From the NCBI RefSeq assembly GCF_905147045.1, contig NC_065892.1, forward strand, positions 5,001 to 69,000: 64,000 nucleotides of DNA, given 5' to 3'. This DNA comes from Nymphalis io (taxonomy: Eukaryota; Arthropoda; Insecta; Lepidoptera; Nymphalidae). Numbering within the stretch: the first letter of the stretch is position 1; every line of letters starts with the position of its first letter. Positions 47,716 through 59,589 of the stretch are shown one piece after another. A model generated the notes under the pieces. The model saw only the letters and a list, made by a program, of their open reading frames with translations, had not been told where the DNA came from and made no database searches. Position numbers and translations under genes: made by a program.

Positions 47716-49631
47716 CATCGATGGGATACTACCAGGTTGTTGCTTTACTTATAACCTAACTGCGACAGAACCCGCAAACCCACCATTATGTATTACAAAG
47801 TTACTCTGATTAAAACAATGGGGAGTCTCATTGTTTAAATTTTCTTTTAGCAAACACGGCACATTCTCGACTTAAATCACTTTTCATTTTTAACTGTAAC
47901 ATTATATATATTTATGTTTTAGTATTACAACTTTCGAGCCAGCTATCGTTTGTATCGTATTATCGTTTACTCGCCAGTCGCCGCGCTGAGACGCACTTAT
48001 TATGTTCTCTATATTATAGATCTGGCAACAAACATCCGCATGCCGGTCCCTTATCTCTTATACACTTCATTTACGCGAAATCAATTATATTAATTATATC
48101 GAAAGGTGATAATGGTAACGAATACGACTACAATTGTGTAATTACCTTATGTAAAAAGGTATGTATGTAAATAGGCTCCATAATATAACTGCGAGGGAGT
48201 GATGCCTCTGTTCATAAAATAAAATAAAAATGTCGTATCCGCTCGCAAATGACCCACTGTTGGGCAAAGGCCGTATTATTTTATGACCTTCACTATTTTG
48301 CATCTTTCGCTAAGCCATGAATTCGCGGTGTGTATCCGCCATACAGTAGAGATGTATCCGACACGCGCCGAGTCTTCCTGAATATAATATAATAGAACAA
48401 ACACTAAAATACACTTTGTAGCAAATCGATACAGTGTAATTAACTGGACAATATTAAAAAATTACAATACAAACAAAGTTTTATTGCAAGTATTTAATAA
48501 TTAGTAATAAAAGTTGCTAACTTGCAAATGTGCTGCATACATTATCTATCACATACGTTTATTTTTATTACATACCTTATATTATTATTAGCTATCAGTG
48601 TTTTTATAAAATATATATTATTCGCGCCGGTCACGTCGGCGCTAATGGCCTACTCTACTACTACTACACAAATGGCCACTCGAAATGACTTCACGAGTTA
48701 TGAGGGAAATGATCACTCGGCTAAAGAGGTACCTATACTAAAATAGAATGTGATCGAGTTGTTCTCATAGTAATCATAACTCTAACAAAAAGAGTAAAGA
48801 TGTGATACAGATAGCAAAGCAGATAATATGTTACGTTTTATGACGTTACGCATTATCTGATAATTAAACTGATTTACTTACACCTGCTGTCTGCTTACCC
48901 TAAAAATATATAATCTGGGTATAACATCTAAACGTATTTTATTCTAGCAGACTCTTACAAGCTCTTGTGAATCGTTGTTTAAGAAACTTATATTAAATGT
49001 AAAGATCTCGTCCCACCCTAAAGTCGCTGCTGCTCGCCACTCGCCGTTCGCCAGTCGCCACTGACTGTAGTGCTTTGCCTATAGCTACAGGTTAGTTTTG
49101 CATATTATAAAGTTAAATAATGTAGCAAAACATAATTTATTTTATTGAATTAACTAATTAAAAGTTAGCTTATGTTTTAATTTAAACGCTTAATTAACAG
49201 TGACCGTTGCTTATAGCGGTATTGTACTAAGGCACAGCGTCTTTGATGGCCATAGTGGATTTACATCATTTTATTCAAACATATTCTAACTAATAAAATA
49301 TAATTTATTTGTAAATGAGCACGTTTAAGCCAACGTGGAGTTTAATCTTAAGCGACTCTGGAAATCCTATCCATTACCGTAAGTAAGGCGGCGCGGCGGT
49401 AAGAACGGTAAGCGAGTGGCGACAGGCGAGTAAATGCCAACATCGTGCGCCGAGACCAACACACCGACACACCGACACACCGCCTCTATATCACAGTCGT
49501 TATGTTATTGATCGCTCACAAATTACCTCAGACATAGACAAAGATAAAGCTTTACAGTGTTTTCATAAGAACTGTTATATAAAATAATATTGATAAGAAC
49601 TGCAGGCGCGAGAATCTACGTGGTCACAGTA
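47716..49631. other. AT-rich intergenic DNA, no supported gene
   Basis: A short CGCCACTCGCC-type motif appears near 47968-47985, 49025-49068 and, inverted, 49412-49435. 49021-49080 followed by CAG|GTTAGT could be a non-coding first exon on the plus strand. 48240-48275 is a scrap of the SINE tail. None is secure. Confidence 0.3.
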
Positions 49632-49912
49632 AAATAGTTTTATCTGGTGGTAGGGCTTTGTGCAGGCCCATCTGGGTGGATACCACCCACTCATTAGAGA
49701 TTCTGCTGCTAAGCAGCGATACTTAGTATTGTTGCGTTCTGGTTTGAAAGGTGAGTGAACTAGTGTAACTACAGGCACAAGGGACGTAACATCTCAGTTC
49801 TCAAGGTTGGTGGCGCATTGGCGACGTAGGAATGGTTATTATTTCTTACACCGCCAATGTCTATTGGCGGTGATGACCACTTACTCTCAGGTGTCACATT
49901 TGCTCGTCCGCA
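49632..49912 (+). mobile_element. SINE-like retroposon (family 2), sense orientation
   Basis: Runs from ATCTGGTGGTAGGGCTTTGT to GATGACCACTTACTCTCAGG and ATTTGCTCGTCCGC; the poly(A) is lost. CACCGCCAAT-GTCT-ATTGGCGGTG at 49850-49873 is a perfect hairpin where other copies are only partly self-complementary. Confidence 0.8.
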
Positions 49913-50680
49913 GCATCAGCAGTTCAAACAAATTTTTAACTGTTCAGTTCAAGGAACGAAAACGTTCTTTGATCGAAAAAAACTCACAACGCGTCGTGGT
50001 TACTAAAAATCATTCACATCGCTGTTGGTCGTGGCCTCTAGTAAGTCCATGCTAACTTACTTCATACTTTATTGTAGACCCCAAAGAGAAAAAAAATACA
50101 AAACATGGATACAGCCTAAATAAAAGTAGCATACAATTTTGCGACCTTATCGCTACATAGCGTTCACCTCTTCCAAGCAACCAACGGCGTAAGTAATAAC
50201 TCATGGGCTATGAGGTAGGTGGTGCTGTAATAATAAATAAAATAACATTAATCTATAATTAAAACAAATTAATAAATAAATGTAAATATAAAATACATAC
50301 ATATTATATATCAATAAATAAATTATTATAAAAATAACTTATTGTCGGTCTTAACCCGTCGATGTTTTTTATAAAGCCGTAAACGCGGAGGAAGTACAGC
50401 CCCCGCCTGCAGTAATAAAGTACAGACACCGCGTAACTAACTCAGTAACGAACATGACTAAATCAGTTTCAAATAAAAATAGCTCAAAGGTAAACGCAAC
50501 AAGAACCTCAAAGGCGATTTAAGAAAACATCGACGTCACGATTGCCAAAACTGACGTCCACGTCTAAATGGTAATGGAAGGGCAATATCAGGTGCTACTC
50601 GTCGACTGAAGAAACTAAGGAATACTAATATTTAAAAGGAGTTTTATGGAGTATGAAGTTATCTCATCGACGAAGACACA
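49913..50680. other. Upstream region of the DHHC gene, no other gene seen
   Basis: AT-rich. An ATG at 50647 is out of frame with the DHHC start and would end shortly. Confidence 0.35.
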
Positions 50681-51490
50681 ATGTCCAATATCTTTAAACC
50701 TAGAACATACGCAAGATTTGTGGAGAAATCGTTTTGCTATTTACTAATATTTGTGATAAATCCTTCTTACTTTATATTCGAAATATTAGTCGTCCGACCG
50801 ATCGTCGTCAAAACGTACAATCTAAGTCAAATAAAACATATATTACATATAATTTGCTCGACATATTGCTTCATCAACATCATCGGGAACATGATGTTGT
50901 GTATCCTCACCGAGACGACTTTAAAAGGAAGCGTTTGCACTGACAACTACTGCGCGCAGTGTAAGAGGCATCGTCCCTCGACGGCGTGGCACTGTGCGGC
51001 GTGCAACGCTTGCGTACTACGGAGAGACCACCACTGCTTCTTCTTATCATGCTGCATTGGATTGCATAACCAGAGATATTACGTTATTTACGTCGGATAT
51101 TTATTCATAGCATTGTGTTATTCTACTTACTATAATTACTATTATGTTTTGACTAAATTCGAAGACAATGACTTTTACATATCAGCTTTCAGAGTCATTA
51201 ATCCATTGCTCCGTTATGTAATACCAGAGCCGTTGGGCATGAAAGACCTGTATGTGTTGTTTTTGTTCTTAAACACGGGTCTTGTTATTTGGTCGGGAGT
51301 GTTGTTCTGGTTTCATATGAGAAACGTATTTAGAAGAGTGACGGCTCGTGAATATAAGAACAGTCGTGAAGTAGCTTGGATTGAAATGAAGAAAAATTTT
51401 GTTAGTGTATTTGGTACGAGGTGGTATTGGGCGTTATTGTGGCCGTTCGCCGACAGTCCCTTGCCGACCGGTGATGTGAAATACAATTAA
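50681..51490 (+). CDS. DHHC-type protein S-palmitoyltransferase, ZDHHC24-like, single exon
   Basis: Transfers palmitate from palmitoyl-CoA to cysteines of target proteins at an internal membrane. The 269-residue protein has four likely membrane segments (about 18-38, 53-76, 134-156 and 190-212). The cytosolic Cys-rich domain lies between the second and third: CTDNYCAQCKRHRPSTAWHC, AACNACVLRRDHHC and FFLSCCIGLHNQRYY. The active motif DHHC is at 116-119 and the zinc-binding Cys/His ladder is complete. A TAREY segment stands near 221-225 where the family has its TTxE motif, and the C-terminus (LLWPFADSPLPTGD) also fits. I chose the ATG at 50681 because it opens directly before the first membrane segment. 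No intron interrupts it and AATAAA follows at 51552. Small intronless ZDHHC24-like genes are known in flies, often testis-expressed; retrogene origin is possible but no poly(A) remnant or duplication was seen. Confidence 0.92.
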   Translation: MSNIFKPRTYARFVEKSFCYLLIFVINPSYFIFEILVVRPIVVKTYNLSQIKHILHIICSTYCFINIIGNMMLCILTETTLKGSVCTDNYCAQCKRHRPSTAWHCAACNACVLRRDHHCFFLSCCIGLHNQRYYVIYVGYLFIALCYSTYYNYYYVLTKFEDNDFYISAFRVINPLLRYVIPEPLGMKDLYVLFLFLNTGLVIWSGVLFWFHMRNVFRRVTAREYKNSREVAWIEMKKNFVSVFGTRWYWALLWPFADSPLPTGDVKYN

Positions 51491-51551
51491 TATCCTTAAG
51501 ATTAAAAGTTTCTTGAAATCGTTTGTGTTATTTCATCAGCGATGTAATATC

Positions 51552-51557
51552 AATAAA
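51552..51557 (+). promoter_or_regulatory. Polyadenylation signal AATAAA of the DHHC gene
   Basis: AATAAA lies 62 nt after the DHHC stop codon on the same strand. Confidence 0.6.
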
Positions 51558-52468
51558 ACGTTACTTCTCTGTTTATATGTCATTTTTATATAATTATTAA
51601 ATGGAATAATAACCCGAACGAGTCCTTAGTATTTAAGAGCTGATGGGAACGTTATATCGTGTAATCGGTCCCGGTTCGATAAATTACAGCTTATAGTTTT
51701 CAAGAGCTGCACTTTTTTATTTGGTAAAAATAGATCAATCCCTCCAGTAAACATATACTTTATATAACGTAAGGAAAGAGAGAAATCAAAAAAATAATAT
51801 TATATACCTACATGCTGGTATGATCCTGAAATCACCGATAAATAACGCTCCATCTTAATATATATTTATATATCTTAATAAATATATTAAGTAAATATTT
51901 ATTTATTTTGAAACGACGTCAGTTATATTTAATAAATCGTTTACTCAGGCAACCTTCGTAAAACGATTTAAATATTGTCGGTACTAGACAGAGCAAACTC
52001 GCCAGCACGTAATGCGCATTATTGTTTAAATATTAGTACACTTTCTCATAAATATCAAGGCTCACTTAATGCCTTAATGGCACTTGGACAGTAGTAACCA
52101 CGTAACGGTTACATAAGACGCTATGGACAGCCGCGAGAATAAGAACACAGGCACACGACCGCACAACCAGTAGGTACATTACAGTTACGGACAAATGCGG
52201 CACGCGATCGAGGGACTGCTAGGCTGAATGACTCGCGCGAGTAATAAGAGCGCGACTTTGTAATAAATATATGAGTTAGCACTGATGTGGACATTAAGCA
52301 CTTCCGTTGAAATAAGAAAATATCAACATTTCGAATTGCACTTCTTTAAAGTAAATACAAGTGTGATCGTTTTTAATCGTCATTTCCACAACAAAAGCTC
52401 CCGGTTCGGAATGTTGGTTTTTCCAAGAAGATTTGAGTAGTTACATCTCTACTTCATTATGCGACTGA
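51558..52468. other. AT-rich intergenic DNA, no supported gene
   Basis: No ORF or named repeat. Confidence 0.35.
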
Positions 52469-52844
52469 TGAAGTAAAGATGCCATGACATATGGTGCCGA
52501 AACGTGGACACTAACTGCGTGCTGTGGAGCGAGCTATGCTCGGAGTATCTTTGAAGGATAAGATCAGAAATGAGATTATCTGGAAAAGAACCGGAGTCAC
52601 CGACATAGCTTGCAAAATTAGCAGGCTGAAGTGGCAGTGGGCTGGTCACGTATGTCGTAGGATTGATGACCGTTGGAGCAGACGAGTCCTAAAGTCTCCA
52701 CTTTACCGCGGATCGTCAAACGCAGCTTAGGGTGCCCTACAGCCAGGTGGACCGATGAGAGGTGGCTTGAGAAGCTTTGGCGCACCTTGAGAGAGCCCTA
52801 TGTTCAGCAGTGGACTACGATTGACCGTTGATTGAAGTAAAGAT
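52469..52844 (+). mobile_element. RTE-clade non-LTR 3' fragment with 12-bp duplication
   Basis: TGAAGTAAAGAT occurs at 52469-52480 and 52833-52844 around the fragment. Inside it reads MTYGAETWTLT, then in another frame AMLGVSLKDKIRNE, TGVTDIACKISRLKWQWAGH and VCRRIDDRWSRRVL, the C-terminal hallmark of RTE-clade ORFs, ending near QQWTTIDR. Frameshifts and a stop make it a pseudogene. Confidence 0.85.
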
Positions 52845-54491
52845 AAAAAACCTTATACTACTGATTTGAGATCCCTTTCATTCATTTTGGAGCATCTCTA
52901 TTCCATACAATACACATATATTATATAATTTGTACAATTTTTCCAGTTTCATTGTTGCATCAATACAATTTTATTTTATGTATAAATTTATAGATCCTTG
53001 CAACATGTAGTATTGAACACATAATAGACGGTTGTGTGCGCCCGCGCAGGCGACGATCTAAACAGCACCGTTACGTGCCCGTTACTAGTTTATTGTGTAC
53101 TTTTATCGACATATTATTATAATAACATCATTTTTCAAATTATATATCATGTAAATATGTAATTATGTAAAATAATATACATTCAAGTAAACTCAAATTG
53201 GAAAACAAAATTATAGCGTGTGCATTATTTGGTCTATTAAGTTGAATGAACTGTCAACTGTCTATTTGACATACTGGGAGGCACATTTTTTGAAATTTAA
53301 TGCAATTTAGTGTTCGTCCACAACGTCATCAGCTGTTCCTTATATTTTTATGCGTCAGATGCTTACGTTAAACTCAATTTCATGAATATTTGAAAGTATT
53401 CGACAGTGGAGATGAAGGACGCGCTCTCAGACGTACTTTCGTACACACGTGTACAAACTCATCCTTCTAAATAACACAAATAGTTTTTTTTTTTATATTT
53501 AGACATGTACCATGATTTTATTATTATTATTATATACTTCTCGCCAAATTATCGTACACCTGTGTGCAATATACAGGATTTTAGTTTAACATTTTAGAAT
53601 AATTATTTAAATATTAAATAAATATAAATTTAAAAAAATTATCAGTGTACTAAAACTTAAATAGCCCATCAAGGCGGATAGTGCTGCCATATTGAATATA
53701 ATCCCGATAAGAGTCCCACATAAGGCAACCATATCTTACGAGTTACTGTGGGATGAATTTATAAAAGAGATGAAAAAAAACAAAATTCTTAATCTAATAA
53801 TCATAACTGACAGATTCGTAGATCTATGTAGGAGTTAGACGACGTGAGTACTTCGTACCTCACAGATATTGTAAGGCTGTGATAAGCTGGCAGTCGGCTC
53901 TGGTCGTCATATCGCTTGTACCGTAAACATTTATACATCCGAGTCACGTTCCTTCGTTCCTTAAACCTTAAAGAGACTTATTCGTGATTGACGAAATGTC
54001 AATGTGTCGTGACGTCGAGAGGATGAACAACACACCACATTGAAAATCGTTAATAATAAATAATTACTGAACATGTAATACTCATTGCCGATTACAAATA
54101 CATCGAAGAAATAGATAACGAATTCTTTCCTTTTGCTTCACTTCTTATTAAATAAATAATTAAAAAATACTTATCTACCTTCTGGTTATATAATAGTTAC
54201 ATATTTTGTACCGTACACACAATTTTGTACCGTATTTTAATGATCTACGGACCAAATTCCCATTTAATACAATAATAATCTCTGACGCTCCATATTCATA
54301 ATTGAGGGTTGCTCATAAAGCGAAAGCCGTGTTTTATAGAACATAACGATGTCATGACGTTATTACGGAAGTATTCGCTTTTCTATATTGTGTTTTTAAA
54401 AATACAAGTTCAACAAAATAGTTATTCAAATAAATCAAATTAAATAATAAAATTTATATGACTCGGAGATTTTTTTACTAAATAACAGAAC
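52845..54491. other. AT-rich intergenic DNA, no supported gene
   Basis: Contains a short (TTA)n stretch near 53518-53532. No gene recognised. Confidence 0.35.
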
Positions 54492-54685
54492 ACTTGATGG
54501 TAGGGCTTTGTACAAGCCCGTTTAAGTAGATGCCACCTACTCAACAGATATTCTGCCGCCCAACATTATAACTTAGCATTTTTGTGTTCCGGTCTGAAGG
54601 TTGAGTGTGCCAGTAACTACAGGCACAAGGGATATAAGATCTTAGTTCCCGAGGTCGGTGGCGCATTGGCAATATATCTTACATT
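54492..54685 (+). mobile_element. SINE-like retroposon (family 2), 3'-truncated
   Basis: Matches the first two thirds of the family, from CTTGATGGTAGGGCTTTGTA to GGTGGCGCATTGGCAATA; the 3' hairpin and tail are missing. Confidence 0.75.
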
Positions 54686-55189
54686 AATATTACCAAAAAC
54701 GCTAACGTGTAATTGTAAAAACAATATATGAACGCATGGACTTACATATAAGCTGAACAGAAAAGAAAGAAAAACTAGACTAACGTTACTAAACCTCCAT
54801 GCGTGTCCCTATATGCCAGAGTATTATTTACGTTGGCTTATTCTGATTTCATCCTTTTATATGTTTCCCTTATTTATTATTAATCGTAATATTTCTATTC
54901 TCATCGTTATCAAAACTCTAACAATTGTAATAGAGGATAATTATTTATTTTCGCGTTAAATAAGATAAAAACGCTAATGAAATATTTTTACTGGTGCTAG
55001 AACTACAACAATACTGCACTACATCTCTCATACAAACGCCTTGCGTTGATCTTGGTTGATCATCGTCAATGATTTTCAAAAGCGTCCTAAATGAAATGTT
55101 ATAGCTTTTTTATACTTAATAGGCAATTTTTTGACCGTTGACTTGCCTGATCTTAAGCAGCAACACGGTCTAAGATGTATCACGTTATT
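54686..55189. other. AT-rich intergenic DNA, no supported gene
   Basis: Nothing recognised. Confidence 0.35.
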
Positions 55190-55358
55190 TGGTTCCTTCA
55201 AACGAGGCGTGAAGAGGCATCTTGCGGGCCGGCAAGGCGAGGGCGGCTAGTGCAGAACGTTTTTCCCGTCTGTACTGGCCGTCGTCGCGTTTGGACTCTA
55301 CTACCACTTACCATCAGGTGGAGTAGAGTCATTTGCCCTCCCGGCAAATATTAAAAAA
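55190..55358 (+). mobile_element. Very short 3' end copy of the main non-LTR family
   Basis: About 160 bp, from GGTTCCTTCAAACGAGGCGT through both 3' hairpins to a short A run. It abuts an unrelated non-LTR fragment in the opposite orientation at about 55360, consistent with insertion into or next to it. Confidence 0.88.
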
Positions 55359-55359
55359 A

Positions 55360-55763
55360 CGCTTGCCTAAAAGACACCTATTCACTCTGGATTTAAAGAC
55401 ACCAACGTTGTACCTATCAGGAAATACGGACTCAGGCAAAGCAGTCCACAGTTTCGCAGTGCGAATGATGAATGTGGATTCAAAGCGCTTCGTACGTAGG
55501 CGGGGAATTTCCACTGTGTACCTATGGCGCTTTAGTCGCGTTTGCCTAGTCTCCCGATGTGGCGATTCGAATATGCATTGTTTCGATCTTCTGCAGGGAC
55601 GCAACTGTTCTGACCCGACTCTCGGAATGGTGTCATCGGACATCGTACCGAAACACAACAGCATTGCTTGGCGGTACGGCTTTGTCCGGTGGGTGGTCAC
55701 TAACCACGGCTGAGGCCTACCACCAGTTAGATTATCAGACTCAACCTCGGACAATGGTTGCAT
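55360..55763 (-). pseudogene. ORF2 C-terminal fragment of a different non-LTR element
   Basis: The minus strand reads RHRYTVEIPRLRTKRFESTF, IIRTAKLWTALPESVFPD and RYNVGVFKSRVNRCLLGKR, the C-terminal block of CR1/Jockey-group ORF2, but clearly not the family found five times in this window. The last residues of the open frame (NICREGK) are read through the abutting element. The N-terminal part of the frame (55570-55763) is not recognisable. Confidence 0.65.
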
Positions 55764-55849
55764 GTATTTGCCAACTACACTAAGACACGCCTAGAGACGG
55801 CGGAGCCTCACGATCAGACGATACAAGAGTCAAGTTAAAACATATAAAC

Positions 55850-56055
55850 TGTTTCCCCCTGAGGAGAGCTTCGCCGAGCCACGAGCGGAGCACAGCACGG
55901 GAGAGGCCGCGGATATCAACACGATCCCGCAACCTCTCCGATCCGTGCTGAGGACGGCCATCACAGTGGTTTTAATTGGTAAGAATCTCACATAACCAGG
56001 TCCCACCCCCATGGGACCCGGGTACCTTTCTCAAGGTTTCCACTGCGAGAAAAAA
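55850..56055 (+). mobile_element. Possible R1-clade 3' UTR fragment with A run
   Basis: CAGTGGTTTTAATTGGTAAG and AGGTCCCACCCCCATGGGAC, ending GAGAAAAAAAACTG, resemble R1-clade 3' UTRs such as that at 3857-4252. No coding sequence is attached. Confidence 0.4.
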
Positions 56056-56437
56056 AACTGTTCATACCGCAACAACAAACGCAGGCAAAAACTAATTCGA
56101 GAAATCATATACATAGATACATTTCAAAACGTTTGTCAACGTTGGTTAAGAAATAAGGTCGTATTTAGGAAATTAAATAAAATGTTTTTACAAAATAAAT
56201 AAAAATAAAACAATATTCATACTCGTATTTATCTGTTAAACTATTAAGAAACATTTCTTGAATAAATTATAAAAACAGATCGTCAACAGGTACTTATTCA
56301 TTATCGTCCATTGCGTCGTTATCAAAGCGTTAAATTACAAGTCGTTAAAAGCAATTAAGTTCAAATACAACACGAAATAAGATTACAATAACTTTAAAAA
56401 CTCTAAAATTTAAAAATAGTAAGACGAAGTAATTTAT

Positions 56438-56785
56438 TTGATGATGGTTCATTTTTTTTTAAACGAGTTGCAAAATTTTATTACAATTAATATTCAACTA
56501 ACCGCTGCAAAAAAACATTGCAATATTAATTTGCAACCGCCGCGCGGCGCTGAATCAAATGTCAAGCTACTATGCGGTGTAACTTACTCGATTCCTTGGA
56601 AAAAAACTGTGACGGTTAATCGATCGTCAAACTATTTTGCAAATAGCTCGGTTGCAAAACTTAGTCCGGTATTGCAGATGACGTTGATGCAACTCGATTA
56701 CCTGCAAAGACAAAAAGTACAATTAAACACAGCCTACAAACTCGCTATGAATGAACAATCTTTATGGTTCTGCAAATACAATTAA
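56438..56785 (+). CDS. Unrecognised 115-codon open frame
   Basis: The longest unexplained frame in this AT-rich part. It includes LQPPRGAESNVKLLCGVTYS and LQMTLMQLDYLQRQKVQL, with mixed composition rather than simple repeats, and ends WFCKYN. No signal peptide, membrane segment or known domain is seen and no splice signals were established. It may be chance or a decayed gene. Confidence 0.2.
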   Translation: MMMVHFFLNELQNFITINIQLTAAKKHCNINLQPPRGAESNVKLLCGVTYSIPWKKTVTVNRSSNYFANSSVAKLSPVLQMTLMQLDYLQRQKVQLNTAYKLAMNEQSLWFCKYN

Positions 56786-58011
56786 AAAACGCTATATGAT
56801 CACTCTATGGGACGATAGGTAATCGTGCAGAGTAAGCAATCGTCGACCTCTCGGTCGCATAAAATAACTTAACAAAGAATTATATTGTATAGTTTCTGAA
56901 CTATATTATACTATATTATACACTAAAAAGGAAGAAAGAGTAACGGACATATTATATATATATATATTTTTTTATTTAATATGATTTGAAAATGAATTAA
57001 AGAGATTATATGTTAATCGAATCGAACTCTTATCTCTGAAAGTAATAGTTTGAAAAAAAAAAACAAAATATAGTTTACAGGAAAACTAATAGAAAATCAC
57101 GCAAGTCCGACGCACATTTGATCAGTTTTCTATGAGGTCACTTTTTGAGTTAGCTGACAAACTTCTCTATATGCAAGGAATTCATATAATAATCTGAGAG
57201 ACTGAGAATGTTTTGTTGATGCGTTACTGCCGGCATGAGACCCTACACTTGTATCCTTATGTGAGCGTATGTGATGAGCCACGTAATATCAGAGCTTCGG
57301 CAGCTGCAGCCTTATCGTCTAGCCACAAACAGCGAGCCAGTGGACGACGAATTGATACTATTCTAATATATTATATCCGTTCACTTACTAATTACGAAAT
57401 GTTTTTATTCCTTATATTCAAATCTATAATTAATTTAAGCGATGTATATTTACCTAATGTTGCGGAATTATATAAGTCCATTGTATTAATTACTATAGAA
57501 GTAATAATAAAAGGATTGCATTACCAAATATGATCCGATGTAGCTAAGTGTACACTTTACTTACAGTATAGTGTATTTACAGTATGTACCGAACATATTG
57601 TTATCTCACTCCTGAAATGTTGCAAACCAAAAATTACAAATAAGCCGTGTTTGTAAATATAATCCAGTTTAGTCTCAATAAAATAACCGAAGAGCATTAC
57701 GAGGATATTTCGAGATTTTTTTCTTATCGAGAAAATCGTATTACTTTATATTTTTGATATAATAATGTAGTTATACCTACGATACGGGTTACATACAACA
57801 CTTAACTTTGAACTGTATTAACCGTCGGAAAATAAAGTGAAAGATTAGCACTCTCACTTTATAGCCGCTCTTAAATATTATACTTACTATTATAGCCAAT
57901 GTCGCGTATCTCTTTCTGCAGTTTAACGATCGCGTTCTACGATGAATTTTGAGTTTGGTCTTACAGAATAGCTCTACAGGTTTTGATACGAATAGGTATA
58001 TATATTTAATT
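56786..58011. other. AT-rich intergenic DNA, no supported gene
   Basis: The frame at 57213-57533 (106 codons, plus) has no recognised domain and is Ile/Leu-rich in its second half. Confidence 0.3.
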
Positions 58012-58238
58012 CTGTAACAACCTGTGAATGTTCCACTGCTAGGCTAAGGCCTCCTCTTCATTTTTGAGGAGAAGATTTGGAGCTTATTCCACCACACTGC
58101 TCCAATGATTTGGTGGAATACACATGTGACTGAATTTCAGTGAAATTAGATACATGGAGGTTTCCTCGAGATGTTTTCCTTCACCGTCAAGCATGAGATG
58201 AATTATAAACATATGAAAATTCAGTAATGCTTGCATTT
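58012..58238 (-). mobile_element. tRNA-derived SINE, 5'-truncated
   Basis: Minus-strand tail and body of the SINE (ACAGGTTGTTACAG at one end; AACATCTCGAGGAAACCTCC inside), lacking the tRNA-like head. Confidence 0.8.
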
Positions 58239-59215
58239 AAAAGTATTTTACACAAAATGTGATATTTTCTTGATATTTAATAATTACACTGACTGAGCCA
58301 TGACTCAACATCCATACGAATCTAACGATATAATGAATAACTGGCAAGCGGCTGGGACCATCGGAACAGGTCTACAAACAACTCCACCATCGTTAAATAT
58401 ATACTACGCATAAGGTTATAATAATTAGACGGCAAGATTATTATTATTATTTGACAACACGACAGTCGATATATTAAAAGGATGAATGTTATGTAACTGA
58501 ATATAAATCTCGAATGAGTAATTTTATACAAAACCTAAACGCATCGTGAACAATTATGTGTAAACAATGACGCTTGGAGAACTATAGCCGGTACGAGGTT
58601 TACCGAATAGAGCGGGTCTTTAGAAGGTCAGGTCCGACGATAGTTTTACGCAAATCACGGTTGGAATGTGATGACAGTAAGTAGGTCTCCGTACACACGC
58701 CACTGGACACGAGCCGTCGCCACGTTCGACTCGACGAGTGGCGCTTCGTAACATATTATAGTGTAAATTTTCTAGAAATATTAACGATTACCGTACAAAA
58801 CTATAAAGGCGCGCATTTTTTTTGTTTATCATTATTGCAAATAACATTTATTCAATTAACAGTTCATAGAATTTAATTAAAAATCGTGGATGTTTTGATT
58901 GAATGTATCCTTAATAAATCATTATAATAAATGTTCGCGTATGGTTAACATGTTCATCAAGGAGCACCGAGCTGTCGCCAACAGCTCCGGTTGCACGGCA
59001 TTAGCGAACTAAATTGTTATTATTGTATTAAAAGATTTACAAACGAGAAGAATCCAATTTTAAATTGTTTTTTTTTTATTATTTACTTTGTTAGTAAAAA
59101 CTAAAGGATCGTGTTAAGGAATTGGTAGGGATACGTAGGCACGGGTACACGACTACGTAGTTACGGGTGGTAACTACGTACTTAGGAGTTTGTCAACCCA
59201 GTGGCGTAGCTTCAT
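58239..59215. other. AT-rich intergenic DNA, no supported gene
   Basis: Nothing recognised apart from GC-richer islands near 58690-58745 and 58965-59005. Confidence 0.3.
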
Positions 59216-59530
59216 ATTTTTTTTTTTTTTTTATAGAATAGGAAGGCGGACGAGCATATGGGCCACCTGATGGTAAGTGGTCACCAACGCTCTTAGACAT
59301 TGGCATTGTAAGAAATGTCAACCATCGCTTACATATCCAATGCGCCACCAACCTTGGGAACTAAGATTTTATGTCCCTTGTGCCTGTAATTACACGGTTT
59401 GAAGGGTGAGTGAGCACTCACCCTTCAAACCGGAACACAACAATATCAAGTATTGCTGTTTTGCGGTAGAATATCTGATGAGTAGGTGGTACCTACCCAG
59501 ACGAGCTTGCACTAAGCCCTACCACCAGTA
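59216..59530 (-). mobile_element. SINE-like retroposon (family 2) with an internal fold-back duplication
   Basis: Full-length minus-strand copy with poly(A) (T run about 59216-59232). In its middle, where the other copies have a short TGGCTC link, a perfect inverted duplication replaces it (59395-59432). Confidence 0.85.
59395..59432. repeat. Perfect 18-bp inverted duplication, 2-nt spacer
   Basis: CGGTTTGAAGGGTGAGTG (59395-59412), AG, then its reverse complement (59415-59432). Family members at 45.2 and 62.6 kb carry only the right-hand arm. Confidence 0.95.
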
Positions 59531-59589
59531 TTTAAGGTATTTAAGGCTGAATGCGATCCATGAAAAATATCTGTTTTATATAAAGTTAA

